Assembly (NCBI GenBank): GCA_047967505.1
Contig: CM106541.1
From: Dipteris shenzhenensis
Lineage: Eukaryota > Polypodiophyta > Polypodiopsida > Gleicheniales
DNA: 64,000 nt
Reading direction: 5' to 3' (one strand)
Shown here: positions 37,143 through 48,340 of the stretch, piece after piece
How the letters are laid out: each line of letters opens with the position of its first letter
Position numbering within the stretch: position 1 is the stretch's first letter
Made by a program: the position numbers and the translations under genes
Notes under the pieces: generated by a model
Database searches by the model: none
What the model was told of the DNA's origin: nothing
The model's input: the letters and a program-made list of their open reading frames with translations, nothing else

Positions 37143-38692
37143 CTACTCATCCGAATCCGAATCATCCTCGTCTTGTTGGCCTGTTCCTTGGTCCTCGACA
37201 CCTGCGTCTTCTCCCTCGTCCTCGCCACCTGTGTCTAATCCTTGGCCCTGTTGATCGCTCGCCTTCGATGATGGGATGCTTGAGCTTTGACCCTAAGAGT
37301 GAACTATATAAATCAAAAATTAGATTGGAACTTAAATTAAAAAGTGAGATTACAAGTAGGAGTAAACTTATACCATGCGAGCAGCCACCTCAGCCCAATC
37401 GACCATCGCTCCCATTGCCTCTTGCTCAATGAACCACGGCTTTGTTCCTATCCGAAATGTGCATCGCGTCTCTGCATCTGTAGGAAGACGACCCATCGCA
37501 GCTTGCTGTGGATCCAATTTATGAGAGTTAGAGTTAGCTAAAGTGCATGTAATATGTAGTAAAACAAATAGAACAATACATTAAATGAGAAGAAGTAGAC
37601 TTACCACGATTGCCTCGAACGCATACCATCTGCCTGCACCAAAGTGCGAAGTACCTATGACGTCCAGCCGTCTCTTCGCAGCCCTCCTCTAACCCTTGAA
37701 CATTTCGAGATGGTCCCTATGTTGCTTCTTGAAGTACTTCCAATCAGCTTTGTCTGCCCAGCTGGGTTTAGCCAACCCCTTTGTGATGGAAGTACGCAAG
37801 GTTGATCTACGATGCTTCAGGACCAAACCCATGCGCTCTCGCATATAATCGTCATTAAACTCCATATTTGGCGGATTAGGGTATCTTTGTTTTAACTCAT
37901 CAATCACCACCTGCTTCTTTTGGCATCTTGATACCGCAAATCGGTATTTATGCCGCTCTTGAAGTGATGACTCATCAACCTCCTCATGGTGGCCATCACT
38001 GCTTTGCCCTTTTTATCTTCTATTATCTCTCCGGCAGATGTGATTTGATAGGAGAGATCCCCTGATGAGTAAGGAGGACTGACGGTAGCAGAGTCTGAAG
38101 GAGTGGAAGCTGCGCGAGCGCTTCCGGAGTGAGGAGTAGTAGTGGGAGTAGGAGAGGGAAAGGGACCTGACTGATATTGTGTCTCCAGACCAAGTGGAGA
38201 TTTAAAGGAGCGTGAGTGTGCTGACTCGTCTACATCTCTCGAGTCAGCACAACATGAGTCGCCCATCCTACTCTTCCTTCCCTTGCGAGAGGCATGCGCA
38301 GGTGATGATCCCGCGGTCGAAGGGGCATGAGGGGATGGCTGGGCAGTATGTCCACCCGTCGGTGTAGGGGAGGAAATTGCTGAGGTCCTCTGAGAGAGCA
38401 GAGAGAAGAATCTCGCTGCCTCCTCATCGCTCATCTATGCTACAAACTCATCGGGACTCCTGACAAAGCCATGCACGGCTAGCAAAGGAGTTCCCCGAGG
38501 GGTAGTCGCAGTGCTACGTGGAAGAGGAGTCGGACCAGGGGTAGTCGTAGTGCTAGGTCCGAGAGGAGTCAGACCAGGGGTAGTCCTCGGGGTAGTCGCC
38601 TGAGAGGAATCAAAGTCCTCTGGAGCATATAGATCATGAGCTCTCCTCCTGCGAGGTTATCCGTACTCGTCAGATGAGCGACGTGATCCCAT
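37143..38692 (-). pseudogene. CACTA accessory gene (TNPA-like), four exons, broken
   Basis: Minus-strand ATG at 38,692-38,690 (MGSRRSSDEYG), followed in frame by a TAA. A Pro/Ser/Thr-rich region with TTPGLTPLG-type repeats and MSDEEAARFFSLLSQRTS comes next. Then a basic block (KHRRSTLR, WADKADWKYFKKQHRDH) recalls the plant Ptta/En/Spm transposase family (Transposase_24). A frameshift is near 37,907 and a TAG near 37,690. Further exons 37,505-37,374 and 37,292-37,143 have GT-AG borders and end in the acidic tail DEDDSDSDE. It lies divergent from the TNP2 gene. A role in binding the subterminal repeats is inferred from position and basic character. Confidence 0.65.
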
Positions 38693-38739
38693 GTCTAACA
38701 TAGACATAAACACGAAAACAAAAAACAAAAAAACAAACA

Positions 38740-41700
38740 TAAGCATAGGCATAGGCAAGAAGAAAGAAGAGGGAAAGGAAAGAAGAGGGAAAGGAAAGAG
38801 GGAAAGAAGAGGAAAAGGAAAGAAGAGGGAAAGGAAAGTGAAGAGGAAGAAGAGGGAAATAGAGAATAAGAGTTAGAGAGAATAAGCTCATGCTTATGCT
38901 TATGCAGAAATAGAGAATGAGAGAAGGGGGAAATAGAGAAGGGGGAAAGAGATGAGGGGGAATGAGAGAAGCATAAGCATAAGCTTATGCGGAAATAGAG
39001 AATGAGAGAAGCATAAGCTCTCTATTTCTGCATGAGCTCATTCTCTATTTCCGCATAAGCTTATGCTTAAATGAGAGAAGGGGGAAATAGAGAAGGGGGA
39101 AAGAGAGAAGAATAACATGAGCTTATGCGGAAATAGAGAAGGGGAATGAGAGAAGCATAAGCATGAGCTTATGCGGAAATAGAGAATGAGCTTATGCGGA
39201 AATAGAGAATGAGAGAAGCATAAGCTTATGCAGAAATAGAGAAATAGAGAAGGGGGAAAGAGAGAAGCATAAGCATGAGCTTATGCGGAAATAGAGAAAA
39301 GGAATGAGAGAAGCATAAGCATGAGCTTATGCAGAAATAGAGAATGCGCTTATGCGGAAATAGAGAATGAGAGAAGCATCTATTTCTGCATAAGCTCATT
39401 CTCTATTTCCGCATAAGCTCATTCTCTATTTCCGCATAAGCTCATGCTTATGCTCATGCATGAGCATGAGCTTATGCTTAAGTTTCCCCCTTCTCTATTT
39501 CTCTATTTCCGCATAAGCTTATGCTTATGCATGAGCTTATGCGGAAATAGGGAATGAGAGAAGCATAAGCATCATTCTCTATTTCTCTATTTCCGCATAA
39601 GCTTATGCTTATGCATGAGCTTATAGGGAAATAGAGAATGAGAAAAGCATAAGCATGATGCTTATGCTTCTCTCATTCTCTATTTCCGCATAAGCTTATG
39701 CTTCTCTCATTCTCTATTTCCGCATAAGCTCATGCATAAGCATAAGCTTATGTGGAAATAGAGAAATAGAGAAGGGGGAAACTTAAGCATAAGCTCATGC
39801 TCATGCATGAGCATAAGCATGAGCTTATGCGCAAACAGAGAATGAGCTTATGTGGAAATAGATGAGCTTATGCTTCTCTCATTCTCTATTCCTGCATAAG
39901 CTCATGCATAAGCATGAGCTTATGCAGAAATAGAGAATGAGCTTATGCGGAAATAGAGAATGAGAGAAGCATAAGCTCATGAGATTATGCTTCTCTCATT
40001 CTCTATTTCCGCATAAGCTCATGCATAAGCATGAGCTTATGCAGAAATAGAGAATGAGCTTATGCGGAAATAGAGAAATAAAGAAAGGGGAAACTTAAGC
40101 ATAAGCTCATGCTCATGCATGAGCATAAGCATGAGCTTATGCTCATGCATGAGCATAAGTCATGCTTATGCTCATGCATGAGCATGAGCTTATGCGAATG
40201 AGAGAAGGGGGAAATAGAGAAGGGGGAAATAACGAAGGGGGAAAGAGAGAAGGGAAATGAGAGAAGCATAAGCATGAGCTTATGCGGAAATAGAGAATGA
40301 GCTTATGCGAAAATAGAGAATGTTCCCCCTTCTCTCATTTGCATAAGCTCATGTTCATGCATGAGCATGAGCTTATGCGAATGAGAGAAGGAATAGAGAA
40401 GGGGGAAAGAGAGAAGGGGAATGAGAGAAGCATAAGCATGAGCTTATGCGGAAATAGAGAATGAGAGAAGCATAAGCATGAGCTTATGCTTCTCTCATTC
40501 TCTATTTCCACATAAGCTTATGCATAAGCATACGCTTATGCAGAAATAGAGAAATAAAGAAGGGGGAAACTTAAGCATAAGCTCATGCTCATGCATGAGC
40601 ATGAGCTTATGTGAATGAGAGAAGGGGGAAAGAGATGAGGGGGAATGAGAGAAGCATAAGCATAAGCTTATGCGGAAATAGAGAATGAGCTTATGCGGAA
40701 ATAGAGAATGAGAGAAGCATAAGCATGAGATAATGCTTATGCTTCTCTCATTCTCTATTTTTGCATAAGCTCATGCATAAGCATGAGCTATGCTTATGCA
40801 TGAGCTTATGCGGAAATAGAGAATGAGAGAAGCATAAGCTCATAGAGAATGAGAGAAGCATAAGCTCATAGAGAATGAGAGAAGCATAAGCTCGGGGAAA
40901 CTTAAGCATAAGCTCATGCTCATGCATGAGCATAAGCATGAGCTTATGCTCATGCATGAGCATGAGCTTATGCTCATGCATGAGCATGAGCTTATGCGAA
41001 TGAGAGAAGGGGGAAATAGAGAAGGGGGAAAGAGAGAAGGGGAATGAGAGAAGCATAAGGATGAGCTTATGCGGAAATAGAGAATGAGAGAAGCATAAGC
41101 ATGAGCTTATGCTTCTCTCATTCTCTATTCCCGCATAAGCTCATGCATAAGCATAAGCTTATGCGGAAATAGAGAAATAAAGAAGGGGGAAACTTAAGCA
41201 TAAGCTCAGGCTCATGCATGAGCTTATGCTTATGCTTATGCTTAAGCATTAGCATAAGCATAAGCTCATGCTTATGCTCATGCATGAGCATGAGCTTATG
41301 CTTATGCTTATGCTTAAGCATTAGCATAAGCATAAGCTCATGCTTATGCTCATGCATGAGCATGAGCTTATGCGAATGAGAGAAGGGCGAAATAGAGAAG
41401 GGGGAAAGAGAGAAGGGGGAATGAGAGAAGCATAAGCATAAGCTTATGCGGAAATAGAGAATGAGCATAAGCATGAGCTTATGCTTCTCTCATTCTCCAT
41501 TTCCGCATAAGCTCATGCATAAGCATGAGCTTATGCGGAAATGGAGAATGAGAGAAGGGGGAAATAGAGAAGGGAAAGAGAGAAGCATAAGAGGAAAGAG
41601 AGAAGCTCATGCTCTCATACTATGCGGAAATAGAGAATAAGAGGGAAAGGAAAGAGAGAAGGGAAAAGAGAGAAGGGGGAAATAGAGAAGGGGGAAAGAG

Positions 41701-41790
41701 AGAATAAGAGAAGAGGGAAAAAAGAGAAGGGGGAAAAAAGAGAAGGGGGAAAAAAGAGAATAAGAGAAGGGGGAAGAAGAAAAGAGTTTG
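38740..41790. repeat. Giant palindromic low-complexity core (GCATAAGC/GCATGAGC)
   Basis: About 3 kb are built from a few words: GCATAAGC, GCATGAGC, AGCTTATGCGGAAATAGAG, AATGAGAGAAG and GGGGGAAATAGAGAAG. The first two occur in both orientations, so countless local palindromes arise, such as GCTCATGCATGAGC. The dense part is 38,884-41,640; purine-only GGGAAA/GAGAGAAG stretches flank it on both sides. ORFs through it give Met/Leu/His/Lys repeats and are not genes. It lies between the two divergent genes of the CACTA element. Confidence 0.95.
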
Positions 41791-42090
41791 ATTTAGCAAT
41801 ACAAGAAGAAACACTTACAAAACTAAAGCTAACAAACAAACAACCTACATTGTTGAAACAAACTCACCTCTTGAAGAACTTCCTTTCAAGAAATCAAAGA
41901 GGGAAAAGGATAGAGAGGGAGTACAAGAGATAGGAGAAGGGTGAGGAGTGGAAAATAGAGTGGGAGGTTGCTTGAAATAGGTGGGAGGTCATCAAAAATA
42001 GGTGGGAGGAGATATTGGCTTGCTTACTTGAGAGATTAGGGAATAGTATGAAGAAAACACCACGCGATTAGCGTTTCAAATTTTAACCCA

Positions 42091-42215
42091 CAGTGTCGCT
42101 ATAAAGCGATGCTTATTCGTCGCTATATAGCGACGTTTTTAATTATAGCGACGTTTTTAATTAAAAACGTCGCTATATAGCGACGGAACAGAGGAAAAGG
42201 TCGCTATATAGCGAC
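42091..42215. promoter_or_regulatory. Internal palindrome array upstream of the TNP2 gene
   Basis: Copies of the same CGCTATATAGCG palindrome that marks the element ends start at 42,097 (one mismatch), 42,121, 42,171 and 42,202, with a half copy near 42,145. The array lies about 115-240 bp before the first ATG of the TNP2 gene. A promoter function with autoregulation by the end-binding protein is inferred; only the repeats are seen directly. Confidence 0.7.
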
Positions 42216-42330
42216 GCTTACAGTCACTTTTTTGATGTGGCATCAAAAGAAGCTCAAACGTGCTATTTTATAACTGTTAATATCTCCTCTTCATGCTTAT
42301 GTTGTGATTTTATAAGTGTAGATGCAAGTG

Positions 42331-45300
42331 ATGAGTGGAAGCTCGTCCGATGATGCGCCAATGCCCGGAAGCACGAAGTGGCTTACGGAGAGGTTATACT
42401 GTCATTGCACTCATTGCAAGTGAGAAGTACGACATCAACGTCGTATTATCATGTGCCAGGGGAGGAGCTGGAACCAATACCCCCTGTTGGTGTTGCACAT
42501 GTTGATGGATCATCGGTAAGTCAAAGCTATTTAAGTTCGCAATCTTATTGTATGCCAGGAAATAGATCTTATATTTACACGAAATCTTAAAACAGGATGA
42601 GGAGGGTACACATATACCTTCTCACTTTCAGCAAGAATATAGTCTCTCGGATGACGACGAGGGTATGGTCGACATAATGGATTCCATTTTTAGGGGCACT
42701 ACATCCCACGTACACGTGATGCCAGAGTCTGAGGTCAAAATGTGAGAGTTGCAATCAACACAATTGTAGAGGGTGCTAGGATGTCTAAACTACGTGCTTG
42801 TCTCTCAATCTTGAATCTACAAGTACAGTATGGGTGGTCGGATACAAGTGTCTCGGCCTTAATGAGGTTAGCCCTTGCATTAATTTGACTCATTATTTGG
42901 ATATTGTTTGTTTTGAGAATCATCATTTGGATAGTGTCTTTGTCATAGGTTGCTCTAGAAGATGTTGCCTGCACCAAATACCATGCCCGCATCAAGAGAT
43001 GAAGCGAAAAAATGCTAACAACGGTGGGTATGGATTATGATACCATCCATGCTTGCCGTAATGATTGTATTCTCTTTCATCGTGAACATGGAGATTTGGC
43101 TAGTTGTCCAAAGTGTGGGGAACAACGATATAGAGATGACTTGCAGAGGGTGAGCGGATACTGGTAAAGGTCTTGAGACACTTTCCCATCATTGCAAGAA
43201 TACAACACATGTTCCGATGCAAATCCATAGCAGAGTTGATGACATGGCATGCATCTCATCGGTCCACTGATCACACATTGAGGATTCCTGAAGATTGTGC
43301 AGCTTGGAAGCACATAGATAATCAGTGGCCGGACTTTGTGAGGGAGCCACGCAACTTACATCTTGGGCTAGCCATGGACGGCGTGAATCCTTTCGGGTTA
43401 CGCTCAACATCTTGGTTGACATGGCCCATAGTCGTGGTGAATTACAATATCCCACCATGGCTAACAATAAAAAAGGGACACCTCATGCTTGCACTACTTG
43501 TGCCAGGAAAGTACAAGGCAAAAAACATGGACATGTACATGGCACCTTTGATAGAGGAGTTACAGATATTATGGAGAGGAGTGTAGGTCTTTGATATTTC
43601 CAGAGCTCCTAGACATACCAATGATATTTTGGTCAGGGGTATCTTGATGTGGACCATGCATGACTACCCAGGATATGGAGAGTGCGCAGGTATGTGGTTG
43701 TGTCTTTACATGTACAATGAGGGATTATGCTTTTTTTACTCTCTTTTGCACGCATATCTTGTACTAACACATTCATGCACGCGTGCAGGACTTGTTACAA
43801 GTGGGTACCATGCTTGTCCTGTTTGTGGACGACTCTAAAATCGCCTGCACGCTACTCCAAACATATGAGGAAAAATGTTTATGAAGGTCATGCTCGATAC
43901 CTTCCGCTCGACCATCTCGCACGTGGAGGTCAGCTTGATCCACCACCATCATATTTGAAGGCAAGTGATTGGATTTAAGCTTGGAGGGCAAATGGAGAGG
44001 AACCTCCTCCTGGTATGAAGAGGCTATCGATCTTTCACGAGCTTCCTTATTGGGGTCAGTTACAAATCAATCATCTCTTGGATCCCATGCATATCTTCAA
44101 GAATGTGGGGGCTACTATTTGGGCACACTTGGTTGGGGTTCCAAGGACTTGAGAGAAGTGCGAGAAGACTTGCATGCTATGAATAGGATGTCTCGTTTGT
44201 GGCCCCAAGTGCATGCTTCAGGAAAAGTTGTCCTCCTGAAAGTAACGTGGATCCTCTCTACGAGGGAGGAGGCAGCGGTCAAGGCAGACATTGCCTCTTT
44301 TCAAACACCGACAGGGTACATGCATTGCTTGAAAGGAGCATTTTCAAAGGACAATAAGCTTAGTGGCCTCAAGTCCCATGATTGGCACAAGGTCTTACAG
44401 GTATTCTAAGTAGAATTAGTGTACCGATAATCGTGATGCGTTAGCGTAATTATTATTATGTTATATTGTTGACATGACTTCATTGTTGCTTTGATAGTTC
44501 ATCCTCCCAATTACAATAAAAGGGTGCTTACAAGAAGATGTTAGAAATGCTATATTCAAGATCTATGGTATTGTGAGGTATGCTTACTATCAAATCGCAT
44601 TATGTATTTTCTTCATGGACATGTGAAATAGGTGGATATCTCAAATATCTTACATATGCATGGACATGTGAAATAGGTGGATATCTCAAAAAGAGATCTC
44701 TATATCGAGCATTGAGAAGGCTAGGGTGGAATCCATCGAAGCCGTATGCTTGCTTGAGAAGCACTTTCCCTCGAGCATTATGACAACTCAAGTCCACTTG
44801 CTTATGCACATAGTTGATGAGGTGGCTATAGCAGGTACCGTTCATAATCGATGGTTGTTTTTTCTCGAGCGGTTTATGAAAACTTTAAAGGGGTTTGTAA
44901 GACAAAGAGCAAGACCGGAAGCAAGCATGGCAGAGGGATGGCTTATGCAAGAGTCATTAGTATATATCACAGAGTTTCTTGCATCCACGGATCCTGATAT
45001 GCCACAAGCTTGGCACAACAAGGATGATGATCGCATCATTGGCGAGGTTCCCCAAGGAAAAGGGATTGAAAGAAAGATGAGCGAAGAGTAAATGGAGAAA
45101 TTCAATAAGTTTTGTATCCTCAATAGCCCTGAGATACAGAAGTGGATTGAGAGATATGAAGTGGCCAAAGCAGAAAGAATAAATGCAAGGACGAGATTCA
45201 GAGTAATGTACAGGCGATCACAACCATATCCACGAGATCTGGCTCTTCTCCCTACTCACATGTCACTTGATTGGCTATAACTGGCTCTATGTAAAGCCGA

Positions 45301-46365
45301 ACGTGATGGAGAGACAATAAACGAGCGCGAGCGAGAGTTATCATCTAGATGTATGGTGCATGTAAGTTTCTTACCTCTTGACATAAGTAATTATTTGTGG
45401 CAATATATGCTATAAAATAGATGCATCTTCATTGTTTTAATGATGCTCTTTTACAGTGCAAAAAGTACAGTGCATCATGGTCATATGGATGACATTTTCA
45501 CGTGGAACGCATCGATTCAAAGAGAGTCACGTATGATTGTGGAGTCATGGCTAACTTCACACAAGATAGCCGAGCAAGTGCTTCAGATACCAATCTTCTC
45601 TCCTCACTGTTGGATTATTGTGGAACCATACGTGACATCTATGAAATTGATTTCAGACGATTTACTATTTTCATTCTTGATGTAAAATGGTTTAGAACTA
45701 CTTACAATAGTCCCCATGCGACAGTGAGAAAAGATAGTAGCGGTCTCTTTGCAATAGACTCCACCAAACATTAGACCGATGAAAGTGATACTTTTGTTCT
45801 TCTCGAGCACTGTGAGTAGGTGCATACTAATAATTTAATTAGTCGAAGCTTTCGTTTTTAAAGTCCATTGATACATGTACTTGAGCATAATTTCATATAT
45901 ATAATTGACGACATTTGGCACCCATCTTCAATATAGGTGGTTTTTCATCCGGATCGTTCTGATCCAAGATGGTGATACGTGATCCAAGTTGCACCACGAA
46001 GTAAGAAAATTTTTGAAGATCGAGATGTGGATATGGAGATGCCACTACCAATGCCGGATCCAATTGATGAATCTAGCGAAGAAGATGTAGATCACCATAT
46101 GAGCCAAGAGGAAGATGCGCATAATGACATCGCATGGGAGGAGGATGGAGATCATGATATTGACGAAGAAGACAACAATCATCAAGATCAATCACCACAC
46201 TTAAGCTTTATTGAAGAAGATGATCAAATACTTTTAGGTGAACGTACGATGCTAGAGTATGATGATGATATAGGAGATCAACTCGATATAGAGTTGGAGA
46301 TAAAATTGCTTGGTGCCTTAGACTTGGCTCAAGATGAAACAGTTGATGTAAATGCTCTTATTTGA
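42331..46365 (+). pseudogene. TNP2-type CACTA transposase (Transposase_21), broken
   Basis: The ATG at 42,331 opens 30 codons (ending LYCHCTHCK), then a TGA. Later pieces in order: LNLQVQYGWSDTSVSAL (about 42,820); CRNDCILFHREHGDLASCPKCG (43,050); HFPIIARIQHMFRCKSIAEL through MDGVNPFG and IKKGHLMLALLVPGK (to 43,586), which is the Transposase_21 domain; INHLLDPMHIFKNVGATIW (44,070); a DUF4218-type block with KHFPSSIMTTQVHLL and FLERFMKTLKGFVRQ (44,750-44,900); a DUF4216-like block with DFRRFTIFILDVKWF (45,500-45,770); and a strongly acidic C-terminus (45,979-46,365). Many stops break it. TNP2 proteins bind the terminal repeats and cut the ends. Confidence 0.9.
44616..44692. repeat. Short duplication inside the TNP2 pseudogene
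   Basis: ATGGACATGTGAAATAGGTG with its following ATATCTCAAA is present twice (about 44,616-44,647 and 44,661-44,692). It interrupts the frame between the Transposase_21 and DUF4218 parts and helps inactivate the gene. Confidence 0.85.
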
Positions 46366-46534
46366 TTTTTCTCATCTTAAACTTGGACATGAATATATGA
46401 GCTTCAAAGGCTTGATATACATGCTCTCATTTTTTAATTCTCTATGAGCTCAAACATGTATGAAAATTTAAAAAAATTTGTCATTTGAAAAAACTAACTT
46501 TTAAGGCCTATAAAAAAAAAAACCTCTGTAAAAA

Positions 46535-46630
46535 TGTTGCTATAATATTTTGTATCAGTGTCGCTATATAGCGACTTTTGTGAAAGTCGCTATATAGCCA
46601 CTTTTAGCAACAATCGCTATATAGCGACAA
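46535..46630. promoter_or_regulatory. Right subterminal palindrome array of CACTA family 1
   Basis: Three copies of CGCTATATAGCG (second ends GCC) start at 46,562, 46,588 and 46,614, spaced exactly 26 bp, about 95-160 bp from the right end. They mirror the left array and are the expected binding region for the element's accessory protein. Confidence 0.85.
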
Positions 46631-46888
46631 TTTAGGAAACCCGCTTTTCATACCGACGATTAACGCTAAGCGGGCGCTAAATGTCGGTACGTAAACGTCG
46701 CAATAGGATCCGTGTGTAGTAGTGCATCTTCAAGATATGACCCAAAAATGTGTGCTTGTACCTAAACTTAAACTGGAAAAACTATGTAGCTCTTTTAGTT
46801 TACAGTCAATTTCCATAGTTCTTCATTGCAAAATCTGATTTTCTAGAGCTCTTCCTTGTCCTAGTGCTTTTGAGTAGAGAAATACTCT

Positions 46889-47345
46889 TGGGGCGCCAAC
46901 TCAATATGTAATATGTTACTACCCTCGTCCAAAATCGAAGGTATGGGGGAACAAGGTCCATAAAATATATGCATGGATTTCCTTAAAAATTTTCAAATAT
47001 GCAAGGGAAAAATATGAAAATTTAATGTCCCCCCTCCCACAAACTATAAGGTATATACCTTGAAAAATATGCAAGACTTTAAGATTTGTACATTATTTTC
47101 ATAATATGTGAGGCCCAGGATGAGGGGGGTAAAACAAAAAATACACTAAAATATGAAAACCCATCTCTTTTCAAATGAATGTAACTTTTTCATGAATTAC
47201 CCAAATTTCAAGGTGTAAAGACATATTTAAAGCTCTTATAATGTAGAACACAACTATTTTAATTTGAATAATTTCTATGCATGGCATATTGTTAAATTCA
47301 TCTCATACTCAAGATTTTGATAGGTTTTCTTACTAAAGGGAGTTT
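46889..47345 (+). mobile_element. MITE-like repeat, nearly full copy C
   Basis: Starts TGGGGCGCCAACTC and ends near CTAAAGGGAGTTT, where copy A continues to GGCACCCCA; this copy has lost the last bases at its junction with the copia LTR. Length is about 457 bp, without coding capacity. Left part matches 28,684-28,850, right part matches the reverse complement of 18,960-19,166. Confidence 0.75.
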
Positions 47346-47889
47346 CGTTGAGAGTTCAGGCTTAACATCATGTGATCATGTGTGCATAGCACCATCACGT
47401 GATCATATGTGCATAACCCTAAACATAATAGGAAATATATGAGTTCACGACATGATACATACATCCATTCAAACACATTTGCTTCTCATCCTATTGTAGA
47501 AGGTTGTTTTCTCGAAATTTTAAAACATAAGTCCTAAACAACCAATAAAAAACATAAATCCATTTCAAAACAGTGCAAAATTTATTTTAGGAATATTTAA
47601 AAACTACAAGACTTGCAAATGGAAATATGATGGCTTGCAAATGAAAAATTTATAGATAAGTTTTCATATCATCCATTGGATGCATTGCATCATTTTCATC
47701 AACACAATGTGCGTGAAGTTTAGTTAACAACAAGGGTTAGATCCCCTAACCCTAACTCTAAATGGGTTTGTATATATTCTATTTTTTCAACTAAATCTAG
47801 TGTATAGCTAGTCATTTGTTGTGTGCTCACTAGCTGTGCCCTCTCTCCTCATCTCCACTCTTCTCCTCTCCCCTCTTCATATTTTGTCA
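47346..47889 (+). mobile_element. Copia LTR (copy 2) with ~317-bp insertion
   Basis: Matches copy 1 from GTTGAGAGTTC to about 47,414 and again from AAGGGTTAGATCCCC (47,732) to the terminal TTTTGTCA (47,889). The intervening ~317 bp replace about 28 bp of the reference LTR and show no clear terminal repeats. The primer site TGGTATCAGAGCTCC follows at 47,890-47,904. Confidence 0.85.
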
Positions 47890-48340
47890 TGGTATCAGAG
47901 CTCCCTTGCCTTCCGTTGAGGCATTGAGATCCTTGTGAGAGGGATTGTGAGATTGAGAGTTCTCTTGAGTGATCGTGAGTTTCTTTCGTTCACTTCCATT
48001 GACAGAATTTCCTTCGTTTCATTTGAAAGTTTTTGTCTACTATTCTTTTTGTGTGAGAGACTGAGAGCAAGCTGGAGCATGTTTAGGCACATGATCCAAA
48101 GTTAAGGTTTCCTTGGTTTGATCCAGATCTTCATGCAAGAAATGATACTTTTCCCTAATCAAATGGCACATGGTCAGACATGTCAGATTGCTATGTTGTC
48201 GGTTGGTTACTTGGCAAAATAGCCAACTTCCTTGTGGGGTGTAGGTCCGCACTCTCAAGTGATGAACTATACTCGGGGCATGTAATCAATCTGTCGTGGG
48301 ATTGTAAACTCAACTTGTGCAAGAATGAGCCTCGGGAATG
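47890..48340 (+). mobile_element. Copia primer site, leader and unplaced DNA
   Basis: After the primer site a GA-rich leader similar to 14,041 onward runs to about 48,070. From there to 48,340 the sequence is not similar to anything else recognised in the window. It then joins the second CACTA copy without an identifiable element end. Confidence 0.6.

Larger units (their letters stand above)
36611..46724 (+). mobile_element. CACTA (En/Spm) transposon, family 1, full-length
   Basis: The element begins CACTACAAGG and ends TGTGTAGTAGTG (CACTA...TAGTG) and is flanked by a perfect 3-bp target duplication CAT (36,608-36,610 and 46,725-46,727). Length is 10,114 bp. Terminal inverted repeats are imperfect: CCGACGAAAATACCGAT on the left against GCGACGTTTACGTACCGAC on the reverse-complemented right. 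Inside lie subterminal palindromes, a minus-strand accessory gene, a giant palindromic repeat core, an internal palindrome array and a TNP2 transposase gene. The genes carry stops, so it is probably non-autonomous now, although ends and target site are preserved. Confidence 0.95.

Noticed and set aside
40748-41474. ORFs of 102-118 codons with Met/Leu/His/Glu/Lys repeats
   Set aside because: They are translations of the palindromic GCATAAGC/GCATGAGC core; equivalent frames exist on other strands and phases and change abruptly with the repeat.
38900-41600. CRISPR-like array
   Set aside because: Repeats are in both orientations with no constant spacer length, and the DNA is plant nuclear; this is a palindromic low-complexity region.
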